A stretch of 39,117 nt of DNA from Parvularia atlantis (Eukaryota > Opisthokonta > Rotosphaerida), in the NCBI GenBank assembly GCA_943704415.1, contig CALSCO010001273.1:1-39117 (forward strand). Reading direction: 5' to 3'. How positions within the stretch are numbered: position 1 is the stretch's first letter; the number at the start of each line of letters is the position of its first letter. Below the pieces are notes generated by a model. It was not told the origin of the DNA and made no database searches. It saw nothing but the letters and a program-made list of their open reading frames with translations. Of this stretch, positions 1 through 13,240 are shown in pieces. The position numbers were made by a program, and so were the translations under genes.

Positions 1-64
1 ACATTCGACCCGTCAGTCACCCAGTGGCACCACAAACAAGACACACACGCACACACCACAAACG

Positions 65-2113
65 ATGCCGCCGCCGCCGCCGCCGCCGCTGACCACGGCC
101 ACCGAGCGCGCCGTGGCCGCCACCGCTGTGGGGCAGGACGCGGATGCGCTGCCGCCGCCGTTCACGGTGGTGCGCACGGGCGAGGGCGACGCGCCGTCGT
201 CGTTCACGTTCGACTTCCCGCCTGCAACGGGCAAGGGCAGGACGGCCGGCGCGAGCGTGTCGCTGCGCGCGGTCGTGACGCGTTACCTTAGTGCACCGCA
301 GCTGCGCAGCTTCGCGCCCGAGCAGCTGCTGCTTATCCTCGGCCGGTTGCGCTGCCTGCACTACACTTTGTTGCGCTACAATGAGGGCCTGCGCGCGCCA
401 TCGCCTGCCTTTGAGCGATACTGGCGCCCGCGCGCGCTCGAGCAGCTGTCGGGCTTCGGCTTCCAGGTGGCTCACGCGACGCAGCCGATCGTGATCGAGG
501 GCCTGGGTGAGCTCGTGGCGCGCGTGGAGGACGTGTTTGCGGCCGAGATGGTGGCGGCGCGCGAGACAATTGCTTGCGGCATGATCACGTTCGACGCCCT
601 GGGCGAGCTCTACCGCCCAGACGTGCCTGTGAAGGGCATGACGGCGCTGGGCGCGTCGCCGGGCGTGTTCCTCGTGTGCGAGTACTTTTACGAGGAGCGG
701 CGGGCGCTGCTTGGTATGGAGCGCAGCTTCCACTGCACGCTCGACTTTGTCGCGACCATGGGCGAGCATTTCTCGATCGTGCGCTTCGCCGAGGTGCTCA
801 GCGGCTGGACAGGCGTGCGCGCGCGGCCGCTGTCGGAGCTGACGTACGTGCCCTTGATCGTACCCGACGAGCGTGCGGCCCTCGACGCGCGCGGCCGCAA
901 GTACGTCGATATCGCCCGCGGCGCACCGCGCTTCCTCGCCTACGCGCCCCAGAGCTTCTTCCTGCACGCGACGGCCGTGGGAGGCGGCGGCGGTGGCAAC
1001 GCGGGCCGCTCAGCGCTGGCGAACGCGTCCGGCAGCCTGCTGCTCAAGGGCGGCCGTGTGATGATCGACCCGGCGCGCGGCGCACTTCTCGGCCACCACG
1101 CGTCGCAGGGTGGCGACGAGCCTACGCACGCGCTCATCACCCTCGCGGGCCGCTACCGGCGCTGGCTCAACACACAGGCGGGCGGCGCGAGCGGAAGCAG
1201 CGGCAGCGGCAGCGTCAGCGGACAGGACGGCCTAATGCTGTGGGACGACGTGCCCGGCGAGCTGGCGATCTACTGCTGGCCGGCGATCGTCGGCTTCAGC
1301 TTCACGGCCAAGGTGTGGGGCCACGTGCTTGTGACGGGTCTCGAGCCGATCCAGTTCAACGACCGGGCGTTTGACCAGCTCGTGCTGGCCGAGGAGCGCA
1401 AACAGCTGATCCGCGCGCTCGTGCGCTTTGGCAGTGAGGGCGACACGGACGACATCATCGGCGGCAAGCGCGGCGGCAGCGTGTTCCTCCTGCACGGCCC
1501 GCCGGGCGTGGGCAAGACGCTGACGGCCGAGGCTATTGCCGAGGTGCTGCACCGGCCGCTGTACTACGTGACGATGGGCGAGCTCGGGCTGACGCCGGAT
1601 GAGATGGAGCGCCGGCTGAGCGACGTGCTTGATCTGTGCGCGGGCTGGAACGCACTGACGCTGCTGGACGAGGCGGACGTGTTCCTGGAGACGCGCAGCA
1701 CAGCCGACATTGTGCGCAACGCGATGGTCTGCGTGATGCTGCGCCTGCTCGAGTACCACCCGGGTATTCTCTTCCTCACGACCAACCGCGTGCGCTCGTT
1801 CGACCCGGCCTTCGAGAGCCGCGTGACCGTCGCGCTGCGCTACGACCACCTCACGCCGGGCGCGCGCGAGCAGATTTGGCGCAACCTGCTGCAGCGCGTG
1901 GCCGTGACGGTGACCGCGGATGTGGACTACGCCGCGCTCGGGGCGCATGTGCTCAACGGGCGGCAGATCAAGAACGCCGTGCGCCTGGCCGTGGCGCTCA
2001 CGCGCGAGCGCGGCGGCGCCTCTGTGACGCAGGCCGTGCTGGACGCGACGCTAGCGATTACCAACATCGGCCGCGACGAGATACGCGCGGACGACTCGTG
2101 GCGGGCCGAGTGA
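65..2113 (+). CDS. AAA+ ATPase, fungal DUF7025-type
   Basis: Single-exon gene of 682 residues starting at the first ATG after a CA-rich leader. The N-terminal two thirds resemble the fungal domain called DUF7025. The C-terminal third is an AAA+ ATPase core: Walker A GPPGVGKT at residues 478-485, Walker B LTLLDEAD at 531-538, and the sensor/arginine-finger stretch TTNRVRSFDPAFESRV, in the form usual for this fungal family. The N-terminus has a proline run. A Gly/Ser linker (about residues 378-388) precedes the ATPase part. No signal peptide or membrane helix is evident. AAA+ proteins of this kind hydrolyse ATP to remodel a client, but the client of this family is not known to me. The gene faces the OsmC-like gene with 63 bases between stops. 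The family call is from motif and overall pattern; the exact orthologue is unknown. Confidence 0.8.
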   Translation: MPPPPPPPLTTATERAVAATAVGQDADALPPPFTVVRTGEGDAPSSFTFDFPPATGKGRTAGASVSLRAVVTRYLSAPQLRSFAPEQLLLILGRLRCLHYTLLRYNEGLRAPSPAFERYWRPRALEQLSGFGFQVAHATQPIVIEGLGELVARVEDVFAAEMVAARETIACGMITFDALGELYRPDVPVKGMTALGASPGVFLVCEYFYEERRALLGMERSFHCTLDFVATMGEHFSIVRFAEVLSGWTGVRARPLSELTYVPLIVPDERAALDARGRKYVDIARGAPRFLAYAPQSFFLHATAVGGGGGGNAGRSALANASGSLLLKGGRVMIDPARGALLGHHASQGGDEPTHALITLAGRYRRWLNTQAGGASGSSGSGSVSGQDGLMLWDDVPGELAIYCWPAIVGFSFTAKVWGHVLVTGLEPIQFNDRAFDQLVLAEERKQLIRALVRFGSEGDTDDIIGGKRGGSVFLLHGPPGVGKTLTAEAIAEVLHRPLYYVTMGELGLTPDEMERRLSDVLDLCAGWNALTLLDEADVFLETRSTADIVRNAMVCVMLRLLEYHPGILFLTTNRVRSFDPAFESRVTVALRYDHLTPGAREQIWRNLLQRVAVTVTADVDYAALGAHVLNGRQIKNAVRLAVALTRERGGASVTQAVLDATLAITNIGRDEIRADDSWRAE

Positions 2114-2176
2114 CCGCTTGACATGCCTGTGTGCTGGCTGTGCACGCAGCGATGAAATGCCAAGAAACATGCTCCC

Positions 2177-2811
2177 TCACGCATCGCCCTCGGGTAGCAC
2201 GCGCGCCTCCCAGGTTATCTTGACCTGCTTCTCCAGCGTGCCTGCGCTCGCTCGCGCTTGAGCGAGGCCGGCGCGCGCACGAGCCAGCACGCACTGTGCA
2301 CGCCGCAGTACTTCTCCATCGACAGCTGCACCGCGTGCTCGACCTGCTCCTGCGTGATGCCACGGCCGGCGACGGCAAAGACGAGGTGCGCGGCCTCGTA
2401 CGGGCGCGGGAGGGCGACGGCGCGCTGGCCCTGGACGGTGATGTCGAGGCTGCGCGGCTCGGTGCGCTGCTTTTTGAGGATGCCCACGAGGTCGACTGAG
2501 GCGCAGCTGCCCAGCGCCAGCAGCAGCATGTTCATCGGGCTCACGCCGTCGCCCTTGCCCCCGCCCGAGATGCGCATCGTCCGCCCGTCGTTGTCCATCC
2601 CGACAAAGTTGGCGCCGTCGACCCACTGCACCTTGGTTGTCGCGATGGGCCGCGCGGCGTCGAACGCGGCTGCGCACGGTCGCGAGCCGATTGCGAGCGT
2701 CAGCGGCACGGCGCGCGCGGGACGCGCGACCACGGCGATCAACGCCCACGTACGCGCGCCAGGGCCGCCGGTTGTGAGCCGCCGGACGAACGTGTGCGCG
2801 ACACGCAACAT
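2177..2811 (-). CDS. OsmC/Ohr-like peroxiredoxin, probably mitochondrial
   Basis: Two exons (2295-2811 and 2177-2241) joined across a 53-base intron give 193 residues. The protein ends in KYCGVHST followed by KQVKITWEARV, the usual OsmC C-terminus. The two family cysteines are visible, in LGSCASVDLVG and in KYCGVHS. In this family they form the thiol pair that reduces organic hydroperoxides. The N-terminus (MLRVAHTFVRRLTTGG) is basic and lacks acidic residues, as in mitochondrial presequences, so I chose the ATG at 2811. An in-frame ATG at 2871 would add 20 residues but would overlap the neighbouring gene on the other strand. The start is divergent from the TRIC-like gene by only about 19 bases if both chosen starts are right. 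Confidence 0.8.
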
Positions 2812-2830
2812 TCTCGTCGACTGTCGAAAG

Positions 2831-3833
2831 ATGACAGAGGTGTGCCGCATGCACTGCACTCGGCATCGCACTCACGCACATCCCGCGCACGCAGCTGGTG
2901 GTGCAGGCGTCGCACGTGGCGCAGGGCGTGGCGATGCTGCACGAAGCGATGCACGCACTCGAGGCCGGTGTCGTGCACACGCCGCTCGGGCCCGTGCCGC
3001 TCCTGGCCGTGCGCACGATCCGTCCGTGCACGCCACGTGCGGCGCGCTCACGGTCGCGCGGCGGCAGCTCCTGCTGGGCATCGCGGGCGCGCCCGGCTTC
3101 GTGCCGCGCCGCGATGCGCGCGCGCCGTGGTGGCTGCCGCTCGCGCTCTTCCTCGGCGTGAACCTGGCGGGTCAGTTTGTGACCGGTGCGCGGCTCCGCC
3201 AAAGAGACACACTCGGTCGGTGTGCCGACAGACAGCTCGTGCGCTCGCAGCCGTGCTGCTGGCCGTCCCACCGCCGTTCATGGAGTACAATCTGCTCGCG
3301 CCCGTTTTCGCCGTCGCCTGGGTTGCCGTCTGCTGGACGCCCGGCATCGGCGCGCTCGTCGGCAGCGCGCCCGTGCAGCAGATCGCGCGCGTACTCTTCA
3401 CCGCCGGCGCCACCCTCGGTATCTCGGCGTACGGCATCGACGCGGCCGTCGCATCGAGCCACTACCTGCTCAGCCGCAGCACCACCGGCGCGATTGTGCT
3501 GGGCGCGCTTGTGGCGTGCGCCGGTGCGCGCCGGCTATGCATTCGCGCGAGTTTACCGTCCCCTGCACGACTCAGGCAACTTTGTCGTCATCGGCGCGTA
3601 CCTCGTCTGGACCGCCCGGACTGAGACCGCTGACAAGCCGCTGCCGATCGCGATGCCGCCGGACCTGGACTGTGCGCCGCGCGCCTGGCTGTAGCGCGAC
3701 TGACCGCGCGGCCACGCAGTGATCTGCCTGCACAAGACCTTCGCAGGCGCGGTGCTGTACTACGTGCTCACCAACCCGCACAAGCTTTGGCAGCCGACGT
3801 TCTTTGCGCTCGCGCAGGCCGACGCAAAGTGCG

Positions 3834-3865
<32 letters not shown>

Positions 3866-4003
3866 CGTCTGTGCGCGCTGACTTCTCGCATGCTGCGCAG
3901 GCTGGTTCTCTTCGCCGTGCTGCTCGTGCTCGAGTTCTTCGGCCCTGCGCCCGAGCTGCCCGCGCCCGCCCGCAACCCGGCCGGCAAGGTCAAGGACGAC
4001 TGA
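2831..4003 (+). CDS. TRIC-like intracellular cation channel (TMEM38 family)
   Basis: Seven exons: 2831-2839, 2895-3008, 3068-3185, 3251-3523, 3576-3671, 3720-3828, 3901-4003. They join in frame to 273 residues. The protein is hydrophobic with about six or seven membrane segments. The order of landmarks fits TRIC channels: an Ala/Leu-rich helix pair around LGVNLAGQFVTAVLLAVPPP, a GID motif before a glycine-rich helix, and KTFAGAVLYYVLTN near the end, where TRIC has the second-repeat K-A-x-L-Y-G helix. TRIC proteins are trimeric monovalent-cation channels of the ER that balance charge during calcium release. The C-terminus ends in a lysine/aspartate-rich tail. The first coding exon holds only three codons; an ATG at 2934 in exon 2 is the alternative start. 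The family assignment is by pattern and could be wrong. Confidence 0.55.
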
Positions 4004-4073
4004 ACGGCGCCTGAGGTCATCGGGAGCTATTTTCGTGTGCACACAATGAAGGCAGTCTGGCAGTGCGTCCCCG

Positions 4074-7000
4074 TCACAGGCGCGAGTACCTGTCCGCAAG
4101 CACGACGGCCAGGCGGTCCACGAGGCTGTACCGGATCGTCTGGGGGCACATACAGTGAGACACACATGATGCCGACGCGCACGGAAGGCGCACCTGCGTC
4201 CGTGCCGTCTCCAGCAGCCGCGGCCGCAGCCGCTCGAGCAGCTCCTTCGTGAAGAGCAAGCGGATGCCGACGAGCGCGTTCAGGCGCACGTCAAACGGCA
4301 CAACCTGCGCGATCTCGTCCTCCACCTGCCCCGCGGGCGGCACGGTCTGCGCACGCGTCAGGCACGGCCCGCTGCATGCCTATCGCACGCACGGCCATCT
4401 TGGCGATAAACTCCTGCAGCAGGTCGGCGTGGTCGCGCAGGAAGCAGTTGAGCTCGAGCAGCTGTGGGTCCTGTTCGACGCGGCCGTGTGTCAGGCCGCG
4501 TGCGCGCACGAACGCGCCCCACCTTGAAGAACGTGCCGGCGGCCAGGTGCTTGAGTGAGTACGAGATGACAACCAGCGCGCGGTGGGCCCGTTCGCTCGG
4601 CGCCGTGTCGACCAACTGAAACGCCTGATGGAGTCGTGCGCGCGCGTTCAGCGGCAGCGTTGTGAGAGCCAGCTGCCGCGCATGCCTGCGGCGACGCGAT
4701 CGCAGGGCAGAAAAAGCGCAGGAAGAGCATCTGCGCGAGCGCCAGCAGGCCAGCGTGGGGCGACTTGTACCGCGCGCTCACAACAGCCAGCACACGCGCG
4801 CACAGGTGGCGCAGCGCGCTGCGCGCGGCGCGTGTAAGAGGGCCAGCATTAGCGCCAGCGTACACACGCACATGGGGCAGAAGCTGAGCGAGTTGACGAT
4901 GCAGCCAAAGAACTTGAACGAGGCGCTCGTGAGGGCGTCCATGTTGCGCATGGTCACCCGCCCGCCTGGCCGGGCCGCGAGAAAGTCAGCCACGCACACG
5001 CACACGCACGCGCACGCGAGAGCTGCGCACCGGGCAGCGTCGTCTCAAACAGGTGGCTCGTCGCGCACACGTCGGCCACGACCTCGCTCAGCACGTGCTG
5101 CAGGTAGCCCGACGCGATCGTCGACATGTACGCGGCCACGAGGCGGAAGCCCATCGCCTGGCTCTCGCAAAACTTGGCGATGGTGTCTGGCACCGGCGTC
5201 AGGCACTCCCTGCGCTCGGCCGCGCCGTCGCGCGCACCGCAGTTGCGCAGGTCCTCCATGAGCACGTCGGCGATAAAGTCGAGCGTCTTGTTGCGCGGCG
5301 AGAGCACTTGCACGGCGGTGCGGCAGACCGAGTCGAGGTCCTTGGACGACGCCGCTGTGGCCAGCAGCAGCTTGAGCAGCAGCGCGTTGCGCGAGATGAG
5401 CACCTGCGCACGCCCACACGAGTGAGCGCCTCCTGGGCGGAGCGAGCGCGCGCCCGACCTCCTCGAAGCGACTCAGGAGCGCAAAGTCGTTCGCGACCGC
5501 GGCCTGGTCCTGCGCGCCCGTGCCGTACGGGAACTCGCGCAAGACGGCCTTGAGCGAGTCCAGCAGGGTGTGCGTGACCTCCTGAGCACGCAGCAACGTG
5601 AGTGCAGCCGCGCGTCGCGCCACAAAGCAGCACCTGCGACAGCGTGATCGGCATCTCGGCCGCGAGCTTGTCCAGGCGCGTCTCGAGGAACGACGCGAGG
5701 CGCAGCGTGGCCTCCTCGACCGTCGCGCGCGGCGTGACCATCGGCAGCGACGCCGGGTTCACCTGGATTGGTGCCTAGCACGCGCCGTCTCAGCGCGCGA
5801 CGGCGAACGACGACCGCCCGCGGTGCACCGAGACCATGTTGAAGTACGCGATGAGCTTGGGCTCGTAGTACTCCAGCACGGTGTTGAACGGGAGCATGAA
5901 CGTCTCCTTGCTGCCGAAGCGCACGCCGTTGGCCAGGTTCTGCAGCACCTGCACACGCGCCCTGGCATGTCAGCGTGTACCGTGCGATGCGACACGGCGT
6001 GCCTTGCACACGAGCACGTAGACGCGGCGCTCATCCGGCGTCGGCGTTTCTGCACATGCGAAGCGCCGTGAACGGCCACACACGAGCGCCGCCCTCGTGC
6101 GCACCGCTCGCAAAGCCAAACGCCTCGGGCGCCGCGATGGCCGCGCAAATGAAGCGCAGAAAGAGGAAGCCGGCAATGCCCGCGTGCCCGTAGCCGGCAA
6201 ACCTTGCGCCGTGCGAGCCGTGAGCGAGCAGCCGCGCGCGGCTAGACTTCCAGCGGGCGTACTTGTCCTCGACGTGCTGCCGGATGATGCAGCTGACCAT
6301 GCGCAGCGACAGCGGCACGGACGAGACCGTGGTAAACAGCGACTCGAGCACCTGCTGCCGACGCGGGCGAGCGAGCGCCGCCTCAGTGCACAGGCGCCCA
6401 GCGCGATGCCGGCCGCGCACCGTGGTCGCCTGGGTCAGCTTGGTCATGTTGGACGCGACTGACGCCTCGTTGTCGTTCTTGCTCGGGTCGACCTGTGTGC
6501 GCGCGTCAGCCACGGCCGTCGGTGAGCAGATGGACACGGCACGCGCCTCGATTTGGCCAAGCTGCTTGATGTCGGTCATCACCGGCCCGAGCACGCGCTG
6601 TAGGAAGCTCTTACCGACCATGCGGCAGTAGACCGAGAGGAGCTTGCTAGCGACGCTGTTGGAGCGGAAGAGCGTCGTGGGCTCCTCTGCGGCGCGCGCG
6701 TGGTCGGTTGCGCCGCGCCAGTGCGCCGCACGCACTCGTGTCTTCGACCTCCTGCTTGATCAGCCGCTCGAGCAGCTCGAGCGCCAGGCCCGAGCCCTCG
6801 AACGCGCGCATCAGATGCTTCACGACCTCGTCCATCTCCTGAGGCGCGCGCGCGCGTGTTGTGTGTTGTGTGATGTCAGAGCGAGCAACGGTGCCAAGCG
6901 CCGCGACGCGCACGCTAATTGTCGCAAGCTTGGAAATGGCCTTCGTGACCGCGTAACCGTGCATCGCAAGCACCTGCGGCACGCGTGCGTCAGCGGCGTC

Positions 7001-8559
7001 GTCTTTGCGCTGCATGTGCGCGGGTGCGCGCGCCTCCACGAGCGGATCGACGCTGCGCAAGACGCCCTCGCGCGGCTGCGGCGAACACCACATGAGCAGG
7101 AGCCACGGCGGGACCGAGTTGTGCCGCAGCAGGTCGACTGCGCCCGCGCCCGCACGCACGCACATCAGGTCGTCATGCCGGTGACCTGGCGGCGCGCGCA
7201 CCAGAGGCGCGGCGCGACGACGCCGACGATGAGACGGGGCGCAGCGGCGACACGGCTGTACGCTCCTCTAGCGTCAGCTCGTCCTCGAGCGCGTCGCGAA
7301 TGTCGGTTATCAAGCGCTCCTCGAGCGTCAGCGCCGTCTGCGCGAGCAGCAGGTCATTCTGCTCGGTCGCTGCTGCCGCGGGGTCGTCTGCTGCGCCTGT
7401 GCACGCTCGTCAGCGACACCGTGCGCTCGCGCCAGCACCGCACCGAGCAGCTGGATGCTGATGGACCTCACGCGCTCGCGCAGGGACGTCGGCGCCGACT
7501 CGAGCGACGTGCGCGACTGCGGCGTCCTGTGCGCCCGCAGCTGTGAGCGCACGCACTCGGGACGCGCATGTGCGCACCCCGTGTGCCGCGGCGCATGCCG
7601 CAGCAGTGCCTCGAACGCGGCGTCCTCGTCTCCGCCGTCGTCCTCGGTCGGGCGCGCTGAGGCCGGGCTGTCGGTAGCGTCGCGGAGGCTGACGAGCGTC
7701 TCGCTGTCCAAATCGTCGTCGTTGTCGTCGTCACCGCCGTCTTGGTCGCCCGTGCCGTCGTCCGGCGTCTCCTCGCCGTCCTGCCGCGCGTCCATGGCCA
7801 GCCCGCGGGCGGCGAGCGTGTTGGCGAGGTCGTCAGCGTTCGACTGGCTGATCGCGTCCGACACGGCGATGGCGAGGCGGTCGCGGTCGGCCACGGCGCG
7901 CGCGGTCGACTTGCGCGGCGACAGCGGCATGCTCTGCGACGACCTGCGGGCGGCACCGCACACCCACGTCATCAATCCACGATCACGACAGTGCCGAGGC
8001 GAGACGACGCACGCCCGCAGCGACCGCGGCTGCGGCTGCAGCGCGCCAAAGTCGTCGTCGTCGCTGTCGCTCGTGTCGTTGCCGTCATACTGCTCGCCGC
8101 CGTCTCCGTCGTCGGCGTTGACGTCGGCACGAGGCGGTGGCGGCGGCCCGCCGTCGCCCATGACCGTGTCGAGCAGGTCCGCGTCAAGGTCGGTCAGCTG
8201 CTCGAACGTGAACATGCTCTCGATCAGCCGCGCCACGTCCTCGGCCGGCTGCGGTCCCGGCGCCAGCGCCAGCGCCGGCGGCAGCGGGTGCGGCACGAGC
8301 GGCGGCGGCGGCGGTGGCACCGTGCGCGCGTCCAGCTCGCGCTGATCGTTCGCGTTCGGGGCTGAGACGCGGCGTGGCATGGCGCGACGGCGCACGCGCA
8401 CCTTGAGCCGCTCATTCTCGGCCAGCAGCCGCTGCACGAGCGCATCGTCGACAAGCGGCGGCGGCGGCGGCAGCCGCGGGGGCGCGCGGGCTGCGAGAGG
8501 CGCGACGGTGAGGTGAGGCCCGCTGCCACTGCGCGGCCATGCTCGAACGCACCCGCCAT
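4074..8559 (-). CDS. Tandem RasGAP-domain protein, second domain degenerate
   Basis: I place 21 exons: 8553-8559, 8013-8490, 7578-7943, 7444-7526, 7202-7396, 7040-7137, 6914-6973, 6736-6838, 6421-6686, 6105-6354, 6003-6049, 5829-5948, 5634-5762, 5459-5581, 5031-5403, 4872-4965, 4686-4818, 4523-4624, 4393-4470, 4194-4346, 4074-4139. They total 1107 residues. Residues 1-330 are proline- and acid-rich with no recognised fold. RasGAP module 1 has the finger arginine in TTLFRSNSVAS (R471), FLFLRF at 615-620 and LQNLANG at 653-659. Module 2 (about 776-1010) repeats the layout with LFLRFFCPAIASP at 962-974, but cysteine (C854) sits where the finger should be. RasGAPs speed GTP hydrolysis by Ras at membranes. 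Module 1 should be active and module 2 probably not. Two introns need GC donors (at 6002 and 4685). The start lies 39 bases from the IMP3 start. Confidence 0.8.
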
Positions 8560-8598
8560 GCTGGGACGCGTGTGGCTGGATTTTGCGGCCGCGTGGCG
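8560..8598. promoter_or_regulatory. 39-base divergent intergenic region between RasGAP gene and IMP3
   Basis: Only 39 bases separate the RasGAP ATG (8559, minus strand) from the IMP3 ATG (8599, plus strand). No TATA box is seen. Promoter elements or transcription starts must overlap the neighbouring gene, so the two genes are likely to share a bidirectional promoter. This is inferred from spacing only. Confidence 0.5.
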
Positions 8599-9358
8599 AT
8601 GCGCCAGCTCAACTACCCGGAGCGCAAGCTCCTCAAGAAGGTCGACTTCCTGCAGTGGAAGCACGACAACAGCGTGCGCGAGGTACAGGTCATGCGCCGG
8701 TACCACGTGCAGAACCGCGAGGACTACACGCGGTGCGCCCGCGCCGCGCCGAGTGCCACAGGGCTCACACGCGCGCCCGCGTGCAGCTACAACCGCCTGT
8801 GCGGTGCCGTGCGCAAGCTCGTGGCCGAGCTGTCCAACCTGCCGCTGGACGACCCGGTCAAGAAGGAGTTCACGGAGAAGCTGTGCAACAAGCTGCACAC
8901 GGTCGGCGTCATCCCGAACGCCAAAGTGACCGACTGCGACGGCATCACCGTGTCGGCCTTCTGCCGGTGGGTGGCGCCCGTGGCCGCGGAGCGCATGCGT
9001 GCGTGCATGCGTGCGTGCGTGCGTGCTCATGAGTGTGCGCGTGTGCGTGTGGCCTGCAGCCGGCGCCTGCCCATCGTCATGGTGCGGCTCAAGATGGCCG
9101 AGACCGTGCGCGAGGCCGTCACGTTCGTCGAGCAGGGCCACGTGCGCGTCGGGCCCGAGCCCGTGACCGACCCGGCGTTCCTCGTGTCGCGCCCGATGGA
9201 GGACTTTGTGACGTGGGTCGACACGTCCAAGATCAAGCGCAAGGTGCTCAAGTACAACGACAAGGTGCGCGTGCACGCGCCGCGTGGGTTGCCTGGACTG
9301 TGCGTGCGACCCACGCCTGCTGCGACGCCAGCTCGACGACTACGACCTGCTCACATGA
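8599..9358 (+). CDS. IMP3: U3 small nucleolar ribonucleoprotein IMP3
   Basis: Four exons (8599-8732, 8787-8966, 9060-9264, 9332-9358) encode 181 residues, close to the 183-184 typical of the family. The start MRQLNYPERKLLKKVDFL matches the conserved IMP3 N-terminus, so ATG 8599 is preferred over the earlier in-frame ATG at 8539. Further signatures are CRRRLPIVMVRLKM followed by the S4-type RNA-binding segment EQGHVRVGPEPVTDPAF, then MEDFVTWVDTSKIKRKVLKYNDK and the short tail LDDYDLLT. IMP3 binds U3 snoRNA with MPP10 and IMP4 in the nucleolar small-subunit processome and is needed for early 18S rRNA cleavage. The second intron (93 bases) is the longest seen here and carries GTGC repeats. The last exon holds only nine codons including the stop. 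Confidence 0.95.
9000..9026 (+). repeat. GTGC tetranucleotide repeat inside IMP3 intron 2
   Basis: A short run of GTGC/ATGC units lies inside the 8967-9059 intron and explains why that intron is longer than the others. It may be a slipped expansion of the GTGCG donor-like sequence. Confidence 0.6.
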
Positions 9359-11606
<2,248 letters not shown>

Positions 11607-11691
11607 GCGGGCGCTCCACGCTTATATTGTTCCCATCTTGAGAGCTTTTGCTTGCTTTTGCCAGCGAGCGAGCTGTGTACGACCTGAAACT

Positions 11692-13240
11692 CTATGAGGT
11701 TTCGTTCATGAGGTGCCTGTACAGGAGCGGCCCGTGCGTCGTGGCCGCGGCGGCGCACGTTTGGGCCTCGTTGACGACAACGCGGGTCAAGTGGCCGCGC
11801 GCCCAGGCGCTCATGCGCACGACCTCGGTCGAGCGCTGCCCGAGCGCAGCGCGGTCGAGGTCCCACACGACGACCTCGTCGCGCCCGGCGCCGCCCACGT
11901 CCAGCAGGAAGCGCCCGCAGGTCGAGAGGGTCGCGCACGCGCGGTCGAGCGAGTGCCGGAGCGTCGCGAGGCCCTTTCGGCCGCTGCATCAGTGACTGGC
12001 GTGCGATGCGACCGCGGCACGCACCCGCCCGGACGCCACGTCCCACAGCTTGTGCAGGCCGTCGACGGCGGACGTGGTCACGACCCAGGTGCTGCGCGGC
12101 ACCGGCAGCACGTCGTTCACGTCGCACGCCCGGCCCTGTGCACGCGGCGATCAACTTCACTGTCGCCGAGCAGGTCGCGTGCGCGCACGTCGCCATGGTA
12201 GTGACCGACGAACACGGGCTCGTACCGCCGCGTGAACGCGTTGAAGACGGACTTGTCCGCGGGCGCCGTGCTCGCGTACAGCGCATGAGCGTGCTCGTCG
12301 GCGCCGCTGGCCGCGTCGAGCTCGAGAACGCAGCTGCCGTGGTCGCCGCGTAGCGTCCCGCCGGTGTCCACGTCGGGCAGGAAGCGCAGGTCGTACAGCC
12401 GCGCGCCGTCTGCGTGCGCGCATGAGCAGGCTGGCAGCGTGCGCGCCCAGGCGACCAACACACTCGACGTGCCGACGATGGCTAGGTCGCGCGCGTGGCA
12501 GAAGCGCGCTGCGTGCACGACCGCGTCGCGCAGCTGCACGCAGGGCGCGCGCCCGCCGTACGCGCGCTGGTCGAGCAGGAGCATGCGATGGTGCGTGGCC
12601 ACGAGCAGGCGCGTGCCGGCGTCGTCAAAGTCGCAACTGACCACGTTGTCGTCCAGCAGCGCCGGGACCTCAAACAGCGCCGTGTCGTGCGCTTGCAGCG
12701 AGCGCACTGCCTGCGGGCCGCCGATGAGCGCCGTGTAGGCCGACGAGCGCGCGCGCACCTGGCCCGGCCGCGCGATGTCGAGCAGGTGCACCTGCGACAG
12801 CCGCGCGACGGCGACGAGGCCGCGGCGTTGGCCGAGCGCGACGAGACCGCCAGAATCCGGCGCGAGCAGGCTGTGCACGTCCGCGCCGTCGCCGTCGCCC
12901 TCGCCCGTGCCGTGGACGACGAGCGAGAGCGTGCCGTACGCGTCGAACGAGAGCGTGGCGGCTGCGCGGCGTCGTCTCGGTGCGCGGCCCGGATGCATGG
13001 GTGGGTAGGCACGACGCACCGGGATGCACGGCCGCGTCGACAAAGCCGAGGCCGCCCGCGCCGCCGACGTGCGCGCGCCACGTCGACCGCCACGGCGCGG
13101 CATCGCCGAGCAGGCAGCCGATGCGCGTACGACGGGCGCGCGCCGGCGTCCCACAAGCGCTGAGGCGCGCGGGGTCGCCGGCGTTGCGGTGCGCCGTGTT
13201 GTGCAGGTTCAGGCGGGTCCTGGCAGGCACGGTCTGCGAA
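11692..13240 (-). CDS. WD40-type repeat protein, family not identified
   Basis: The main exon is 12189-12961, preceded by a 58-base intron (12962-13019) and followed by a 53-base intron (12136-12188). The C-terminal exon ends at the stop 11692. WD-like strands are visible: DGLHKLWDVASG, DEVVVWDLDRAA, HRMLLLDQRAYGG and HYHGD, with repeated strand-turn patterns in between. This suggests one seven-bladed propeller of roughly 430-450 residues, likely a protein-interaction scaffold. I do not recognise the family. Two points are unresolved: the exact splice between DVASG and the last exon (about 11955-12035, where a GC donor would restore the frame), and the start codon, which lies somewhere between about 13100 and 13300. 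The end coordinate given is therefore approximate. Confidence 0.6.

Noticed and set aside
9000-9026. GTGC repeats as a CRISPR-like or regulatory array
   Set aside because: Units are four bases with no spacers and lie wholly within an intron.
12990-13154. Unspliced N-terminal extension of the WD40 frame beginning MPRRGGRRGART
   Set aside because: It keeps the frame open but is Arg-rich and shadow-like. Splicing out 12962-13019 gives a more protein-like sequence (GCLLGDAAPWRSTW). The true start remains open.
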